Below, in pieces: positions 8,865 to 18,228 of a DNA stretch of 25,671 nucleotides. A program made the translations under genes and the position numbers. A model generated the notes under the pieces. It was not told the origin of the DNA, ran no database searches, and saw only the letters and a list, made by a program, of their open reading frames with translations. The DNA lies in contig BFEA01000362.1 of the NCBI GenBank assembly GCA_003427395.1, positions 111,888 through 137,558 of the forward strand. Direction: 5' to 3'. Positions within the stretch are counted from its first letter, which is position 1. Each line of letters begins with the position of its first letter. The stretch comes from Chara braunii. Taxonomy: Eukaryota > Streptophyta > Charophyceae > Charales > Characeae.

Positions 8865-9868
8865 AAAATAATAAAAAAATTGACCCCCTTTTTGGTGTCG
8901 CCGGGTACCCCGGGCGTATCACCCCCCGTGCAAGTTTTCCCGGGTTGCCCAGCCGGACGCCCCGGGCCAGGCGACTCTGGTGACATAGGTTTTAATATTA
9001 CCTGATACAGAGGAATGAACCATGCCTCCCTGATTCTTTCGAACTCGCACACCAGAAACTCCCGCGCAGAGCACAGGTCCGACATTCTATTTTGTTGGCA
9101 GTAAGAGGGTAGCCTTGAGGTAATCAACCTGTACACATGACCTCTATTTACCACTGAGACAAAATGTCTGGACACCCCCCGGCTATCAGGAATGTAATTC
9201 AGGAAATGAGGAAAGGAGAAAAAAGGAGAAACACGTAAATAAACAAGCATAAAATAATAATTTCATAAGCGATTAAGATGGCCTATCTACCCAAAGAGAC
9301 CCTGCAACTCCACCAGGTTACATATCTCTTCTCCTCAAACTTCCCTATGCTCTTTTCCAGCATGCTCCTTTTCCAGTTTTTTCTTGATATTGTGGCCATT
9401 TCTAGTAAATGCATGCACAAGTTAGGAAACATACATCACATCGAAGGGGAAAAAAAGAAAAAAAGAGCCATACTCTGCCATCCTCATACACAACAGTCTT
9501 ACAGTGAGGTAAAAATGCAAATTGCCAAACCTTCTCAACCACATCCCAACGAAGGCCAAGAGAGATATGAGCTCCCCATAATAGACACAGCACAAGGAGG
9601 GGGGGTTGGGGGGGGAAGGGGGACATCACCCAGATTAACAGTCAGCCAAATACAAAATTAAAAATCTACTACCCAAATTATGAATCCACTACACAATCTT
9701 TTTTTCCCTGATTACTTGCATCAAGTTGCATGATAACTTTTTTCAAGAGCAGTTTCCCACTTATATGCTTTCAGCCGGGCTCCCATACCAACGTTCCTAC
9801 CAGGCAATGCCACTGGCATGAAAACCGATCCACCAGTTTTCCTTCATAACCCACAGGTGGACCGTAAC
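8865..9868. other. Intronic stretch, no gene seen
   Basis: A CCCGGG-rich block spans about 8898-8970. A G-rich run at 9599-9622 on the plus strand has three long G tracts (about 7, 8 and 5) that could form a quadruplex. A short minus-strand open segment at 9002-9086 bounded by splice-like signals was considered and not accepted. Confidence 0.5.
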
Positions 9869-9890
9869 AAAAAAAAAAAAAAAAAAAAAA
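9869..9890. repeat. Poly-A run (22 A)
   Basis: Twenty-two consecutive A on the plus strand. It could be the tail of a plus-strand retroposed element; no element body was identified immediately upstream. Confidence 0.9.
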
Positions 9891-9984
9891 TCTGCAATCA
9901 GCAAGGAGAATAGCTACTATCTTCAAATTTCCTCAAGAGTCAAAACAAAAAAACACAAGCTACGCAGTCAGCACAGAGAATTGC

Positions 9985-10720
9985 TACTGCCTTCCCCCAA
10001 TTGCAACGAAAATGAGCAATAGCAAAATGACAGAACTCCACAAATTGCAACATCGCATCGAAAGCCAGATAGTCGTGAGCTGTCCAGAAAGCAGAAATGC
10101 ACAGATATCACACCAAAGTAGAACTCAATTGTCAATGAAAGCCTTCTCTCACCACGACCAACAATGTATCCAAAGCTCTTCCTCCTGATTGGCGCTAATG
10201 ACGAAGCAACCAATTGACATCAGCAGCAGCAACCACAGAACATGCAGACCTCCACGACAACCAGGTACGTGCTCTCACACCTCCCCGCACTCCCCCTCTC
10301 TTTGCTCATCCCCGTCTCTCACCCACACTCACTGCCCCTAGACAAGGACCACCGCCTTTCCCCGTTGATCTCCCAATGCGCCCAACCCCGGCTATGGCTG
10401 GCTTGGCGCTGCGCTGCTTCTCAGCAGTGCCCTTCTCCCTCCTGTGCCCGTGTGCGCCCGGGCTACTCTCTGCCAGCAGACTTCCAGCACTCAGAATGGC
10501 AGCGCTGCCAAATGTGCACGACGTGCCCGAATGCCCAAGTCGTGGCCAGGCTCTTTCCTATATGGAAAGCAGCCTGGCCTGTAGGCTGCTCGACTGGGAG
10601 TCTCGTGTGCCCAGTAGCTTAACGTTGGGCCAAAGTGTCTGTGCCCAGGCCCATTCAGACAGTGGCCTGGGCCCACAGCAGTTAGGCGTGCCAAACTACC
10701 CCACGCGCCTTGACGTGTTC
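9985..10720 (+). repeat. GC-rich dispersed repeat family, copy 1 (possible LTR fragment)
   Basis: This segment is visibly related to the reverse complement of 11200-12116. Shared blocks in order are an AT-moderate part with AGCCAGATAGTCG and AGCAGAAATGCAC, a CATGCAGACC block, CAGGTACGTG, a C/T-rich stretch, CGGCTATGGCTGGC, GGCAGCGCTGCC and CTTTCCTATATGG. The copies are substantially diverged, so the insertions are old. Open frames do not correspond between copies, arguing against a coding function. Because copy 2 ends beside a primer-binding-site-like motif, I suspect an LTR, but termini and target duplications were not established. Confidence 0.65.
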
Positions 10721-10967
10721 CCTGCTTCGTGACAAGCCGAAAGGCCTCCATTCACATAGAACCTGGAAGAGCCTAGAAGGCTCGGGGAAGATTCTGATGC
10801 TCGCGAGCAGGGCTCATGTAACCAACTGGCAAGTGGTAACTGTCTGGTGCCCACCAAGGCCTGCAAATTGCAATATTCAGGGCTCATTGAGATACACAGG
10901 CCCACCTTCACTTAGGGAGGGCACAAGGCTTCTAGCAGAGGACCCACATGCGCATGCTGAGGACTCA

Positions 10968-11064
10968 GAACGTACTGTGATTATCACGGTACTGTTTGGG
11001 GCAATCTTCAGTCTAGATACAGCGATAATGACCATATGTACGTTCTCTTTGGAGGATGATGGTA
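10968..11064. mobile_element. Diverged copy of a small foldback element
   Basis: The segment runs from GAACGTACTGTGATTATCAC to CATATGTACGTTC and on through GGAGGATGATGGTA. It aligns to the reverse complement of the foldback at 14941-15051, most clearly over CAGCGATAATGACC and the flanking GTTC...GGTA arm. The inverted repeats are eroded here. Confidence 0.55.
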
Positions 11065-11199
11065 TTAGATGGGATCATGAACTAGTGCGGGGATGAGACC
11101 CCTCGCGGAGGCCATTGGGCCCCAGGCCATGCCCTGGCTTGCTGAGGGGCCTGGTTTGCTCTAGCCTGGCAGGCCTTTTCACGTGCTGAACCCACCTCC

Positions 11200-12116
11200 G
11201 GGCGCTGCATTTTGCAGCAAGCTCCCTGGGCCTACCACGTCGCTCAAACCCTGCCAGCCATTGGGAGAACAGCTACCAGCGCTCTCCACGTTGCAAATGT
11301 GGCCTTGTGCCAACGGTCGGGACTGGGCTGGGCCACAGCGCCTTGGGCCCAACTGCAAGCTACTCAGGCCCAGCACTGCAACACTTTTTCCATTTAGGAA
11401 AGTGTCGGGGGCCCGGGCTGGCATTCTGCCCAGTGGCAAGTTGCGGCAGCGCTGCCCAATCGAACACTTGCTTGCTGCTGGCTGGGCACACTCGCACTGG
11501 CGCACGGGGAAAGTCGCTGCTGAAGGCAGCACCCTCGCAGCGGCCATCGCCGGGCTGCGTGCAACGCCGTCCAGCAGGGTGATAGGTAGTCCACGGGGGA
11601 TAGAGAGAGAGCCTGTAGGGGAAGGGTGTGAGCGAGAGGGAGAAGAGAGACACATACCTGTGTGTATGCGGTGGTCTGCATGGGCGACTTCTTCGTGTAC
11701 ATTGGGCTTCTGCTGACTCGTTTGGCTGGTCGAGTCATCGTAGGTGTAGGCTAGCATAGGAGCTGAGAGATCATAGTCTGGGTGCTGAGCGCCATACGAG
11801 ATGAGCGACATTGGACACATTGTTGATGGTGGCGAGACACGGCTGATGTTGGCATTTGAGTTCATTGTATTGCTATTAATTGGCTTGTATCTCGGTGCAT
11901 TTCTACTTTTTGCTTGGCATTCGACTATCTGGTCTTCAATGTCATGTTGCATTTTGGTTTTCTGTCTATCGCTCACTGGGTTGGCTTCTGCTTTGCTCGT
12001 TCCTATTTGGTGTGAATCTCACTTAGATTTCTGCTTTCAATTTTGACTCGATGTCTGGTCTTCTGTGAGACGTCGCAACTTGGTTTATTGCTGTTCTCAT
12101 TGCTTACTTCCTTGCA
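11200..12116 (-). repeat. GC-rich dispersed repeat family, copy 2 (possible LTR)
   Basis: This is related to copy 1 at 9985-10720 but in the opposite orientation. Shared landmarks on the minus strand are GACCAGATAGTCG, CATGCAGACC, CAGGTATGTGTC, a C/T-rich block, GGCAGCGCTGCC and CTTTCCTAAATGG. On the plus strand the repeat ends in TTGCA, immediately followed by ATTTGGTATCGAGC, as expected if this were an LTR in plus orientation followed by its primer-binding site. A minus-strand frame is open from about 12018 to 11179, but it does not correspond to copy 1 and is judged non-coding. Confidence 0.65.
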
Positions 12117-12118
12117 AT

Positions 12119-12131
12119 TTGGTATCGAGCT
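12119..12131 (+). promoter_or_regulatory. Candidate retroelement primer-binding site
   Basis: TTGGTATCGAGCTGG resembles the primer site complementary to plant initiator-methionine tRNA, TGGTATCAGAGC, with a small internal difference. It begins two bases after a repeat copy ending in CA. If real, it marks an LTR-internal boundary for a plus-strand element, possibly the chromodomain element at 13330-16904. Confidence 0.4.
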
Positions 12132-13205
12132 GGTTCATAGGCTCTTGCCACCTGGTTCCAGCACCTTTGGTTGGTGTGGTGCTTGCAGTCTGTGAAAGCA
12201 CTGTGATCACGTACGTGTTGGGTTGGTGGTCATGCATGAGGTGCAGCATGCATGGCTGGAAGGCTAGTGAAAGGGGTACATGATTTGTGTTGGGAGTGAC
12301 ATGATGCTCACCATTGCTTACGGAGGCACTTGCATTGTATTGTCAGAGGTTCAATAACCACGACCAGCCACCGAACAGCACATCATCACAGCAGGTGATA
12401 TAATATGTGGTCGGGGGCAGAACTGATGAGGTATGTTGTCCTTGACCTTATCTACCCTCCTTTATACTTCTTACTGCGAGGAGTGTTCCACTTGGGAGTC
12501 CTCTTCTGATGAGGTGTGAAAGTGAACATTACCTTGAGGATCGACATTCTTCTGGCACATCTGGTGGGAGAAGGGCGGTGCCTGTGAAGTGCCCTGAGTG
12601 GTCGAAGCACGAGCCCATGTCAAAAGACAGCTCATGTGTGTAGTGCACGCATGTTTGCGCAAGTCCCATTCAGCCTTAAAAGTAGAAACCGCAATGTGGT
12701 GGCCTATGCTATGTGGGGAGAGACGGTTACAAGAGCATCTATAAAGATAGCCTGGCAGGGATAATCAAAGTCATCCTGTTTGCGACTTAAAATCATTTTC
12801 AGGCTGGGTTGGTCACACACTGTTTGGTTTGGGGCACTGGGTTGGGCCGGTTCACTATGAGTCACCACTGCTTTTCGTTCAGTCACCAGTTAATTTTGCG
12901 ACGATGATCTGGGGAACATACAGAAAGGGGGTAGGTTCCAGCTGTTAACTAGATTGCATATTCATTGTCTAATTCTGCACTCGACGTATTCTGCAGGAAG
13001 CAAGTCTCATTTTCTGTTTGATTAGTTAGCTGGACAGATTGCTGGTCCTAATTAACGGTGTATAGCTAGAGCAGAAATCTACTTGGTCTGATTTGTAGAT
13101 GCATTGTCAAGTTCAGAACTAATTAGACAGCATGTGTGATTTGCAAAGGTCTGTGCGAGTTTCTGTTCCATCAGTAGGTAGAGCTCCGGTCACGTCATCC
13201 TGGTA
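12132..13205. other. Intronic stretch, possible retroelement leader, no gene seen
   Basis: No domain-bearing frame was recognised on either strand. The position, between a primer-site-like motif and the degraded gag start near 13330, would fit an untranslated leader, but nothing in the sequence proves it. Confidence 0.4.
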
Positions 13206-13255
13206 TTTTTATTTATTTATTTATTTATTTGTTTATTTATTTATTTATTTATTTA
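13206..13255. repeat. (TTTA)n microsatellite
   Basis: About twelve tandem TTTA units with a single G interruption. Confidence 0.95.
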
Positions 13256-13329
13256 AGCCAGTCAACTTCTGCAGTACGGTAGGGAAAAGGAACAGGCTGT
13301 TCTAGTGTAGAAAGAACTTCCGGTCCGCA

Positions 13330-14880
13330 CGAGCGACAAAGGCAGCAGTGGTGAGGAGGATGATATACGATTGACGAGGAGGGGTGCCTGAAGCTTAGCG
13401 TACGCTTTCCAGGCCGCAGAGCCCCGAGACAAGAGCTTAGAAGGGAAGCTGCCAAAAGGGGGCAGGCTGCTGCTGCTAAGCGCGCCGTTGAGTTAGCAGA
13501 TAGGGCGCAGCGATGGCCACACACGGATCCGGTCAGAGAGCAGGGCCAAGTTAGGACCAGGGCACTGGGCAGTCTATCCAAAGTCTCTCTGTAGGGTCAC
13601 AGCCGAGTCAGATGTCTGATTCACAGCTAGCCAGTCCCAGATCCCGACACGCAAGCAGCAGGCATACTTAGATGCCGCCGCACGTTGTCAGCGGGCAGAA
13701 GATGCACTCCCGGATGCTCAGATAGAGGAAACTTGAGCGTTGAATAGGAAGAACCTGCTCGAGAATAGACAGGCAGATAAGGAGGCATGAGAGGGAATGG
13801 ATGAGAGTAGTCTGCGGGACACACACAAAGTGCTAAGATGGAATGTGTTGGGCCTGCGTGAGGCAATGCAGTCCGTGGAAAGCAAGATAGACTCCATCCA
13901 GACCACTTTCAACAAGGTAGTGGCGATGCTGCAGAGGATGTCGGGAACAGACGTTCCCTCTAGTACAGTCATTACGTCCAGGCCATCAGGGCCACCTCCG
14001 CCGGTTCTGCTGCCAATGTCTGGGCCGTTTTTTCCTCAGTTTGAGACTAGACAACCTAGTGGTACAGGTGTGGGTCCATCTCAGACCCAGGCGTTGTATT
14101 TTCCATCTCCGGAGTCTGCAGCTACAATGCAGGCATATGTGTCAGCTTCTGCAGGCTCTGCTGTTGCAGCACAGCCCCCAGCTTTTGCCAAGACATCTAT
14201 GATGCAGCCAGCAGTGTTCACAGGGGACCATACGGACGAGGACCTGGACACATGGCTTCGGTCTGTACCTGTGTATGTACCGACCAAGGACGCACGCATA
14301 GACAAGGAGGTTAATGTCGCTGCATCCTTTCTACAGGGCTCTGCGGCGAGGTGGTTGGATGGTGTGATAGCAGAGTCAGGCCATGGGTGTGATATGACAG
14401 CATGGCCAATGTCACACTAGATCAGTTCATGACCATTTTAGAAGAGAGATGGCACGGCCAGCAGCGAGCCCAAAGGGCTACCAATGAGCTCAAGGATCTT
14501 GACACTCGAAGTATACGGATGCCAGAGTGTCACTGAAAAGGCAGAGAAACTGATCATGGTGCCTGGCGTGTGGTATGACACGGATATACTCCTCGCTAGT
14601 TACCTAAGGTGTCTCCCGGATCATATCAAGGGTCTGTTAATGACGCCACCTCTACTGAGAATAACTTTTCATCCTTCAGCAAGATGGCCTTAGCCTTAGA
14701 GGCTAAACTGAGGAACGCTAGCGTGGTGCAAGGGGGTTCAATAGGGGGAAACTGCCTCAGGACTGGAAGACGAAGGGTCATCTACTCTTTATAGACCACG
14801 ACGGAAATCAGGAGGAGGTAGACAACGTTTCAGTCCTGGAGGAAGAACAAGAGCAGGGACATGGCGAGGAATATGCTTAG
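13330..14880 (+). pseudogene. Gag of the chromodomain retroelement (frameshifted)
   Basis: Degraded coding similarity begins before the longest frame, with an Arg/Ala-rich segment RRAPRQELRREAAKRGQAAA near 13420-13490. The main frame at 13797-14420 has a coiled-coil-like stretch (LREAMQSVESKIDSIQTTFN) and a Pro/Ser/Gln-rich spacer. It ends in a capsid-like block with PAVFTGDHTDEDLDTWL and AASFLQGSAARWLDGV. The frame shifts near 14400 to continue as LDQFMTILEERWHGQQRAQR, then near 14525 to SVTEKAEKLIMVPGVWYDTD, and again near 14635. At least three frameshifts make this non-functional. Confidence 0.82.
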
Positions 14881-14940
14881 GAGGGAGCAGCTGCAGTCGT
14901 GCCTAGGGACCATCCAAAGTTGAAGGGAAAAACAAGCCGA

Positions 14941-15051
14941 CTACCGTCTTCACCCGAATAGAACGGCCGGTCATTATCGCTGCATCTGGGCCGAAAGTTG
15001 TGCCAAATACAGCTATAATGACCGGGCGTTCTATTCGGGTGAAGACGGTAG
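14941..15051. mobile_element. 111-bp foldback element (MITE-like) inside gag
   Basis: The arms are near-perfect inverted repeats of about 41 bp. The left arm begins CTACCGTCTTCACCCGAATA and the right arm ends TATTCGGGTGAAGACGGTAG, with a loop of about 28 bp. No coding capacity. Flanking TA dinucleotides at both ends are compatible with a TA target duplication (Tc1/mariner or Stowaway style), but the palindromic ends make this ambiguous. It lies just upstream of the zinc-knuckle codons of the host gag. Confidence 0.8.
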
Positions 15052-15105
15052 AGACCCACCATGGGTAAGAGACCGGCTTGAGAGGACCAACATTGGAGGG
15101 GGGTG

Positions 15106-15147
15106 TGCATGAAGTGTGGCGAGTTAGGCCACATACAGAGACAATGA
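15106..15147 (+). pseudogene. Gag zinc knuckle with final Cys replaced by a stop
   Basis: Codons read CMKCGELGHIQRQ followed by TGA at 15145-15147. In CX2CX4HX4C nucleocapsid knuckles the fourteenth residue is Cys (TGT or TGC), so a single change of the last base explains the stop. The first three zinc ligands are intact. Confidence 0.85.
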
Positions 15148-15294
15148 CCCAAGGCCAAACAGGGAAACTAGACGAGCCAATAGAAGTAGTAGTCGCTTGT
15201 ACAGAGTCTGAAGAGGTAGGAGATAAGAGCCCCGATCGGCCAAGATACTCCAACCTCTCAAAAAAGGATTGCTTTGGCTACTGACCCTTTAGTT

Positions 15295-15295
<1 letters not shown>

Positions 15296-15327
<32 letters not shown>
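15296..15327. repeat. C32 homopolymer
   Basis: Thirty-two consecutive C on the plus strand, so the LETM1 sense strand carries G32. It is followed by a diverged direct repeat with core CTAACCAGGNGTTGCTCTTT, copies near 15330 and 15379. Homopolymer length may be inexact in an assembly. Confidence 0.9.
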
Positions 15328-15539
15328 ATTCTAACCAGGGGTTGCTCTTTTCACCCTTTACTCACCCTGCAGTCAGAGTCTAACCAGGTGTTGCTCTTTC
15401 ACACAACACGACTGAGTCCTTAGAGGAGCTAGAGCTTGAGTGGCCTCAAAAAGTTTCATGGCTTCCTGGGGGACTATGGTCAAAGGTCCCAAGGGCGAAT
15501 TAATAGCGGTGGAAGCTGATGCAGGTGGCGATGAAGCAG

Positions 15540-15924
15540 GGACACTAGCGGACATCGATTCCTCGCAATTACATCCGTCATACTTGTAAAGACACTCTAC
15601 GCCTAGGGGACAGAGCAGCAGTTGAGTTGACCTGTACTACCTCAAGCCAACAAGCAGACGATAGAGGTGAGTGATTGCATCCGGAATATATTATGCACCT
15701 TCTCCTATGGGGAAGGGAAGATCAAGCACCAATTGCCGTTCCTGATTAGCGACAAACTCCCATTTGATATGATCCTTGGGAGGTACTACTTGGAGGTTGC
15801 ACAGCCCCAGTTTGACTGGGTTCGAAAGACTAAGAAGTACAAACTGCCTGAGGGGAGGATAGTCCTTTCGAAAGAAGTACAGTCTTCATACGCTGGCAGC
15901 CTCTTATCGTTGCTTGTGTACTAA
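15540..15924 (+). pseudogene. Aspartic protease remnant of the chromodomain retroelement
   Basis: The clear part is the C-terminal half. FLISDKLPFDMILGRYYLEV and PQFDWVRKTKKYKLPEG correspond to the conserved LPFDxILGxDWL region and the following segment of Ty3/gypsy proteases. Upstream, near 15553-15562, a degraded IDSS replaces the usual catalytic DSG, followed by stops. The protease would be inactive. Confidence 0.75.
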
Positions 15925-15970
15925 TGCTTTCTAGAATATTACTAAAGGCAGCACCAAGAAGAGGGTATGT

Positions 15971-16110
15971 GTGCAGCCAGTAATTGTGTCTCAAAAGGGG
16001 CAAGCCACCAACACCCCTCCAGGGATAGAAAGAGTCGTTGCGAGGTATCCAAACTTTCGGGACGAAGCTACAAGAGTTGTTGATAGGGAAATTGTCCATG
16101 CAATAATGCA
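15971..16110 (+). pseudogene. Pre-RT linker of the chromodomain retroelement
   Basis: The peptide contains ERVVARYPNFRDEATRVVDR and EIVHAIM. This fits the segment just before RT in related elements, where the pattern is a run ending FRDE...G followed by xIxHxIE. RT itself does not follow: similarity jumps to the integrase C-terminal region. Confidence 0.6.
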
Positions 16111-16169
16111 GTGCACTCAACTACCGGTCGTAGCTAGTCTATATAATAATGCAGTGCACTCGACTACCG
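16102..16169. repeat. Direct repeat at the internal deletion junction
   Basis: AATAATGCAGTGCACTCAAC with ACCG following occurs at 16102 and again with one difference at 16145, a period of 43 bp. It sits exactly where pre-RT sequence switches to integrase C-terminal sequence. Confidence 0.8.
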
Positions 16170-16904
16170 AATGGTGTTGTAATCAGGTCCATTTGGGATG
16201 GGAGCCTAGGACACCATTGGATTTTCTGATGCCTGGATCTAGCTAGATCTACAGCAACACCGAGCAACATTGCATAATAGGGAATACGCCATGAATCGTC
16301 TGAATCGATGCTGCAAGAAACTGTTCAACAGATTCACAAAGCTCAGAATGCCATGATAGCATCTGAGAACAAACATCGACGGGCATCGACTTTTCACATT
16401 GGTGATAGACCTTGGGTAAAGTCTTCGCAGTTCACACAGGAACAGGATTTTTCTCGAAAACTGATGGCACAATATGTCGGACCGTGGACAGTGCCTGATA
16501 TAGTGGGTTCAGATGCTGATGGGCCGTCAAATGCTATCGCTGTGCCTCCTCACATGCGTACTTACCTAGTTTTTTCACGGCTCGAAACGCTGACTCTTTC
16601 CGGAAACTCAGTTTTTTCACGGCTCGAAACGCTTACTCTTTCCGGAAACTCATGATTTTCCCTCCTGGTGATTAATGCTGCCCATTACCACGGATGGATA
16701 TGTGGACATTGATGAGATCGTTGAGCATAAGGTGATGCCAGGACCAAAGTGGCCTGGAAAAGGAAGACCGCCAACACCGCGGATGCAGTACAGAATGGCC
16801 TCCAGACGTCACCTGGATCCCAAAAAGAGGATCAGTGGCTCACAAGGGACAAGATGTTCAACACGGCACCTCGAATAGTGCATCAACATGAGTCTGCTTT
16901 GTAA
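16140..16904 (+). pseudogene. Integrase C-terminus plus chromodomain (broken)
   Basis: LYNNAVHSTTEWCCNQVHLG and WEPRTPLDFLMPGSS match the end of the integrase core region in Ty3/gypsy elements. Helical sequence (ENKHRRASTFHIGDRPWVKS) and the GPWTVPDIVG segment form the integrase C-terminal domain. After a frame break, YVDIDEIVEHKVMPGPKWPG and RPPTPRMQYR form the start of a chromodomain. A further frameshift leads to WLTRDKM and APRIVHQHESAL with a stop at 16902-16904, an expected-looking Pol end. A tandem 42-bp duplication interrupts the region. Confidence 0.8.
16569..16652. repeat. Tandem 42-bp duplication in the integrase C-terminal region
   Basis: Two head-to-tail copies of a 42-bp unit differ at one position. 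The unit begins GTTTTTTCACGGCTCGAAAC. Being 14 codons long it keeps the frame and repeats the peptide VFSRLETLTLSGNS. Confidence 0.95.
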
Positions 16905-17109
16905 GGAAAGCATCATATTGACTAAAGATTTCTCAAAGGGCTTTTGAACTTCAGGAGGACGGAATGCGAGGATTCAGCATCTCTGTCAGTCAAGAAACGC
17001 GGGCTGCAAAAACTAGGGCTGGCCTGAGTTCAGGCCAGTGTGAGCAGAATGGGGGGCTCAGCTAGCTGCTGCACGCGCGCAGCATCCGCAACTAATGGAT
17101 AGGCCCGGC

Positions 17110-17470
17110 CCAGGAGTTAGTGGAAGATGCTTGGCCTTGCGCACATTCTGGAAGGGAGTAGAGCGCAGGAAACTCGGACAGGGCACAGCCTCTTCGGCCT
17201 CTCAAGCCAGCACAAAAGACTGGAGGGCGCCTGGCATCTCACAATCGAGCATTTCGGCATGCGGGAGCGCTGCGAGAGTGACTTCTGGATAGTGTGCCCA
17301 AGGAGGAAGCCTCGGGGTGGCAGCGAGGTGAAAGAGAAAGCGGGAGAGCGGCAGCCATAGCCGAGCTGCTCGCTCCATAGCCAGTGGAGGATAAGCAAAG
17401 GTCCTTAGTGGAACAGGGAGTGGGTGAAGGAAGAAAGGCAGTGTGCGAGGCACATACCTGGTGTTGATGA
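17110..17470 (-). repeat. GC-rich dispersed repeat family, copy 3 (partial)
   Basis: On the minus strand this shows the same landmark order as copies 1 and 2: CACCAGGTATGTGCC, a C/T-rich stretch, CGGCTATGGCTGCCGC and GCAGCGCTCCCGCA. It has the same orientation as copy 2 and lies just downstream of the chromodomain element, so the two might be its LTR pair. Similarity beyond 17470 is weak. Confidence 0.5.
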
Positions 17471-18165
17471 AGGCAGGTTGTTCATCACAGTCTTCAAGCA
17501 GCATTGGGAAGATGACACGTGGACCACTTCTCGACAGAAGTAGGCTACCGTAGTCTGATAGGAGTTGTAGGAGGTACATTAGGACGGGCTGAATTGCTGT
17601 TCTATTGGTGATAAGAGGCGTTGGAAAGGCTTTTGGCCGTTCATATCCCGTCGAACGTGTCATGGATCCGACAGGTCCATGAAAGATGGGATCTTTCTCT
17701 TTTCTGCAAGGAGCTCGCACTGGAGAAACTCAGATTACAAGCATCATGATCTCTCTCTTAACCAGCATGCACAAAGCAACGAGGAGATTAGCAGAACTGA
17801 CCACTCATATACATGGATTTTCATTCCAATCTGGTTGGTTTGGCCGAGCATATGGTCTTGGACTCGGGATGACACCATACAACGGAGTTCCATGATTTAC
17901 GGCTCCAGGGCCTTCAGCCTCCAGGGATCATTCAATATACCATTGCACACCATGAAAGATACCCATTATTATAACATTAAGGGCCGTGTGAGCACTACAA
18001 CCTGGTCTGAAAAGCAATGTGAATAAGTGGAAAAGCGGGGTTTAAAAAAACGCTGAAATTTTGGGCCTCCGTTAACCGTCTCTCTCATAAATAGGTTCTA
18101 AGATCATTCGAAGAACTTCTCGGCTCGCCACTTTGCAGCAGCTCTCTCTCTCTCTCCCCCCACAC
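17471..18165. other. Intronic stretch, no gene seen
   Basis: Short frames on both strands have no recognisable domain. Nothing else could be supported. Confidence 0.5.
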
Positions 18166-18228
18166 ATATATCTATCTATCTATCTATCTACCTCTCTCTC
18201 TATAGATAGATAGATAGATAGATAGATA
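18166..18228. repeat. (TATC)n / (GATA)n inverted microsatellite pair
   Basis: A (TCTA)n tract at about 18168-18191 is followed, after a CT-rich spacer, by (TAGA)n at 18201-18228. The two are reverse complements and can form a hairpin of more than 20 bp. Confidence 0.9.

Larger units (their letters stand above)
13330..16904 (+). pseudogene. Internally deleted chromodomain Ty3/gypsy retrotransposon
   Basis: Plus-strand remnants occur in the order gag, CCHC knuckle, aspartic protease, pre-RT linker, integrase C-terminus and chromodomain. The chromodomain after integrase is diagnostic of the chromovirus group, in which it helps direct integration to chromatin. Reverse transcriptase, RNase H and the catalytic core of integrase are missing between about 16105 and 16145. 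Frameshifts and stops occur throughout, a foldback element sits in gag and a C32 tract lies before the protease. The element lies in the LETM1 intron in antisense orientation to the gene. A purine-rich CAGGAGGACGGAATG near 16951 is a candidate polypurine tract. LTRs are unproven; repeat copies at 11200-12116 and 17110-17470 share an orientation and are candidates. Confidence 0.85.

Noticed and set aside
9002-9086. Possible extra minus-strand exon with peptide MSDLCSAREFLVCEFERIRE and a CAG|GTAATA donor
   Set aside because: It is 85 bp, which would break the frame between exons A and B, and LETM1 proteins have no residues between those exons. It remains possible as part of an unrelated transcript.
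11179-11976. A 265-codon minus-strand frame with protein-like composition in its first half
   Set aside because: The region is copy 2 of a dispersed repeat and the homologous copy 1 does not keep the frame. The GC-rich half is also open in other frames.
13249-13581. Minus-strand frame of 110 codons before the chromodomain element
   Set aside because: The plus strand here shows degraded Gag-like coding sequence, so the minus frame is a shadow.
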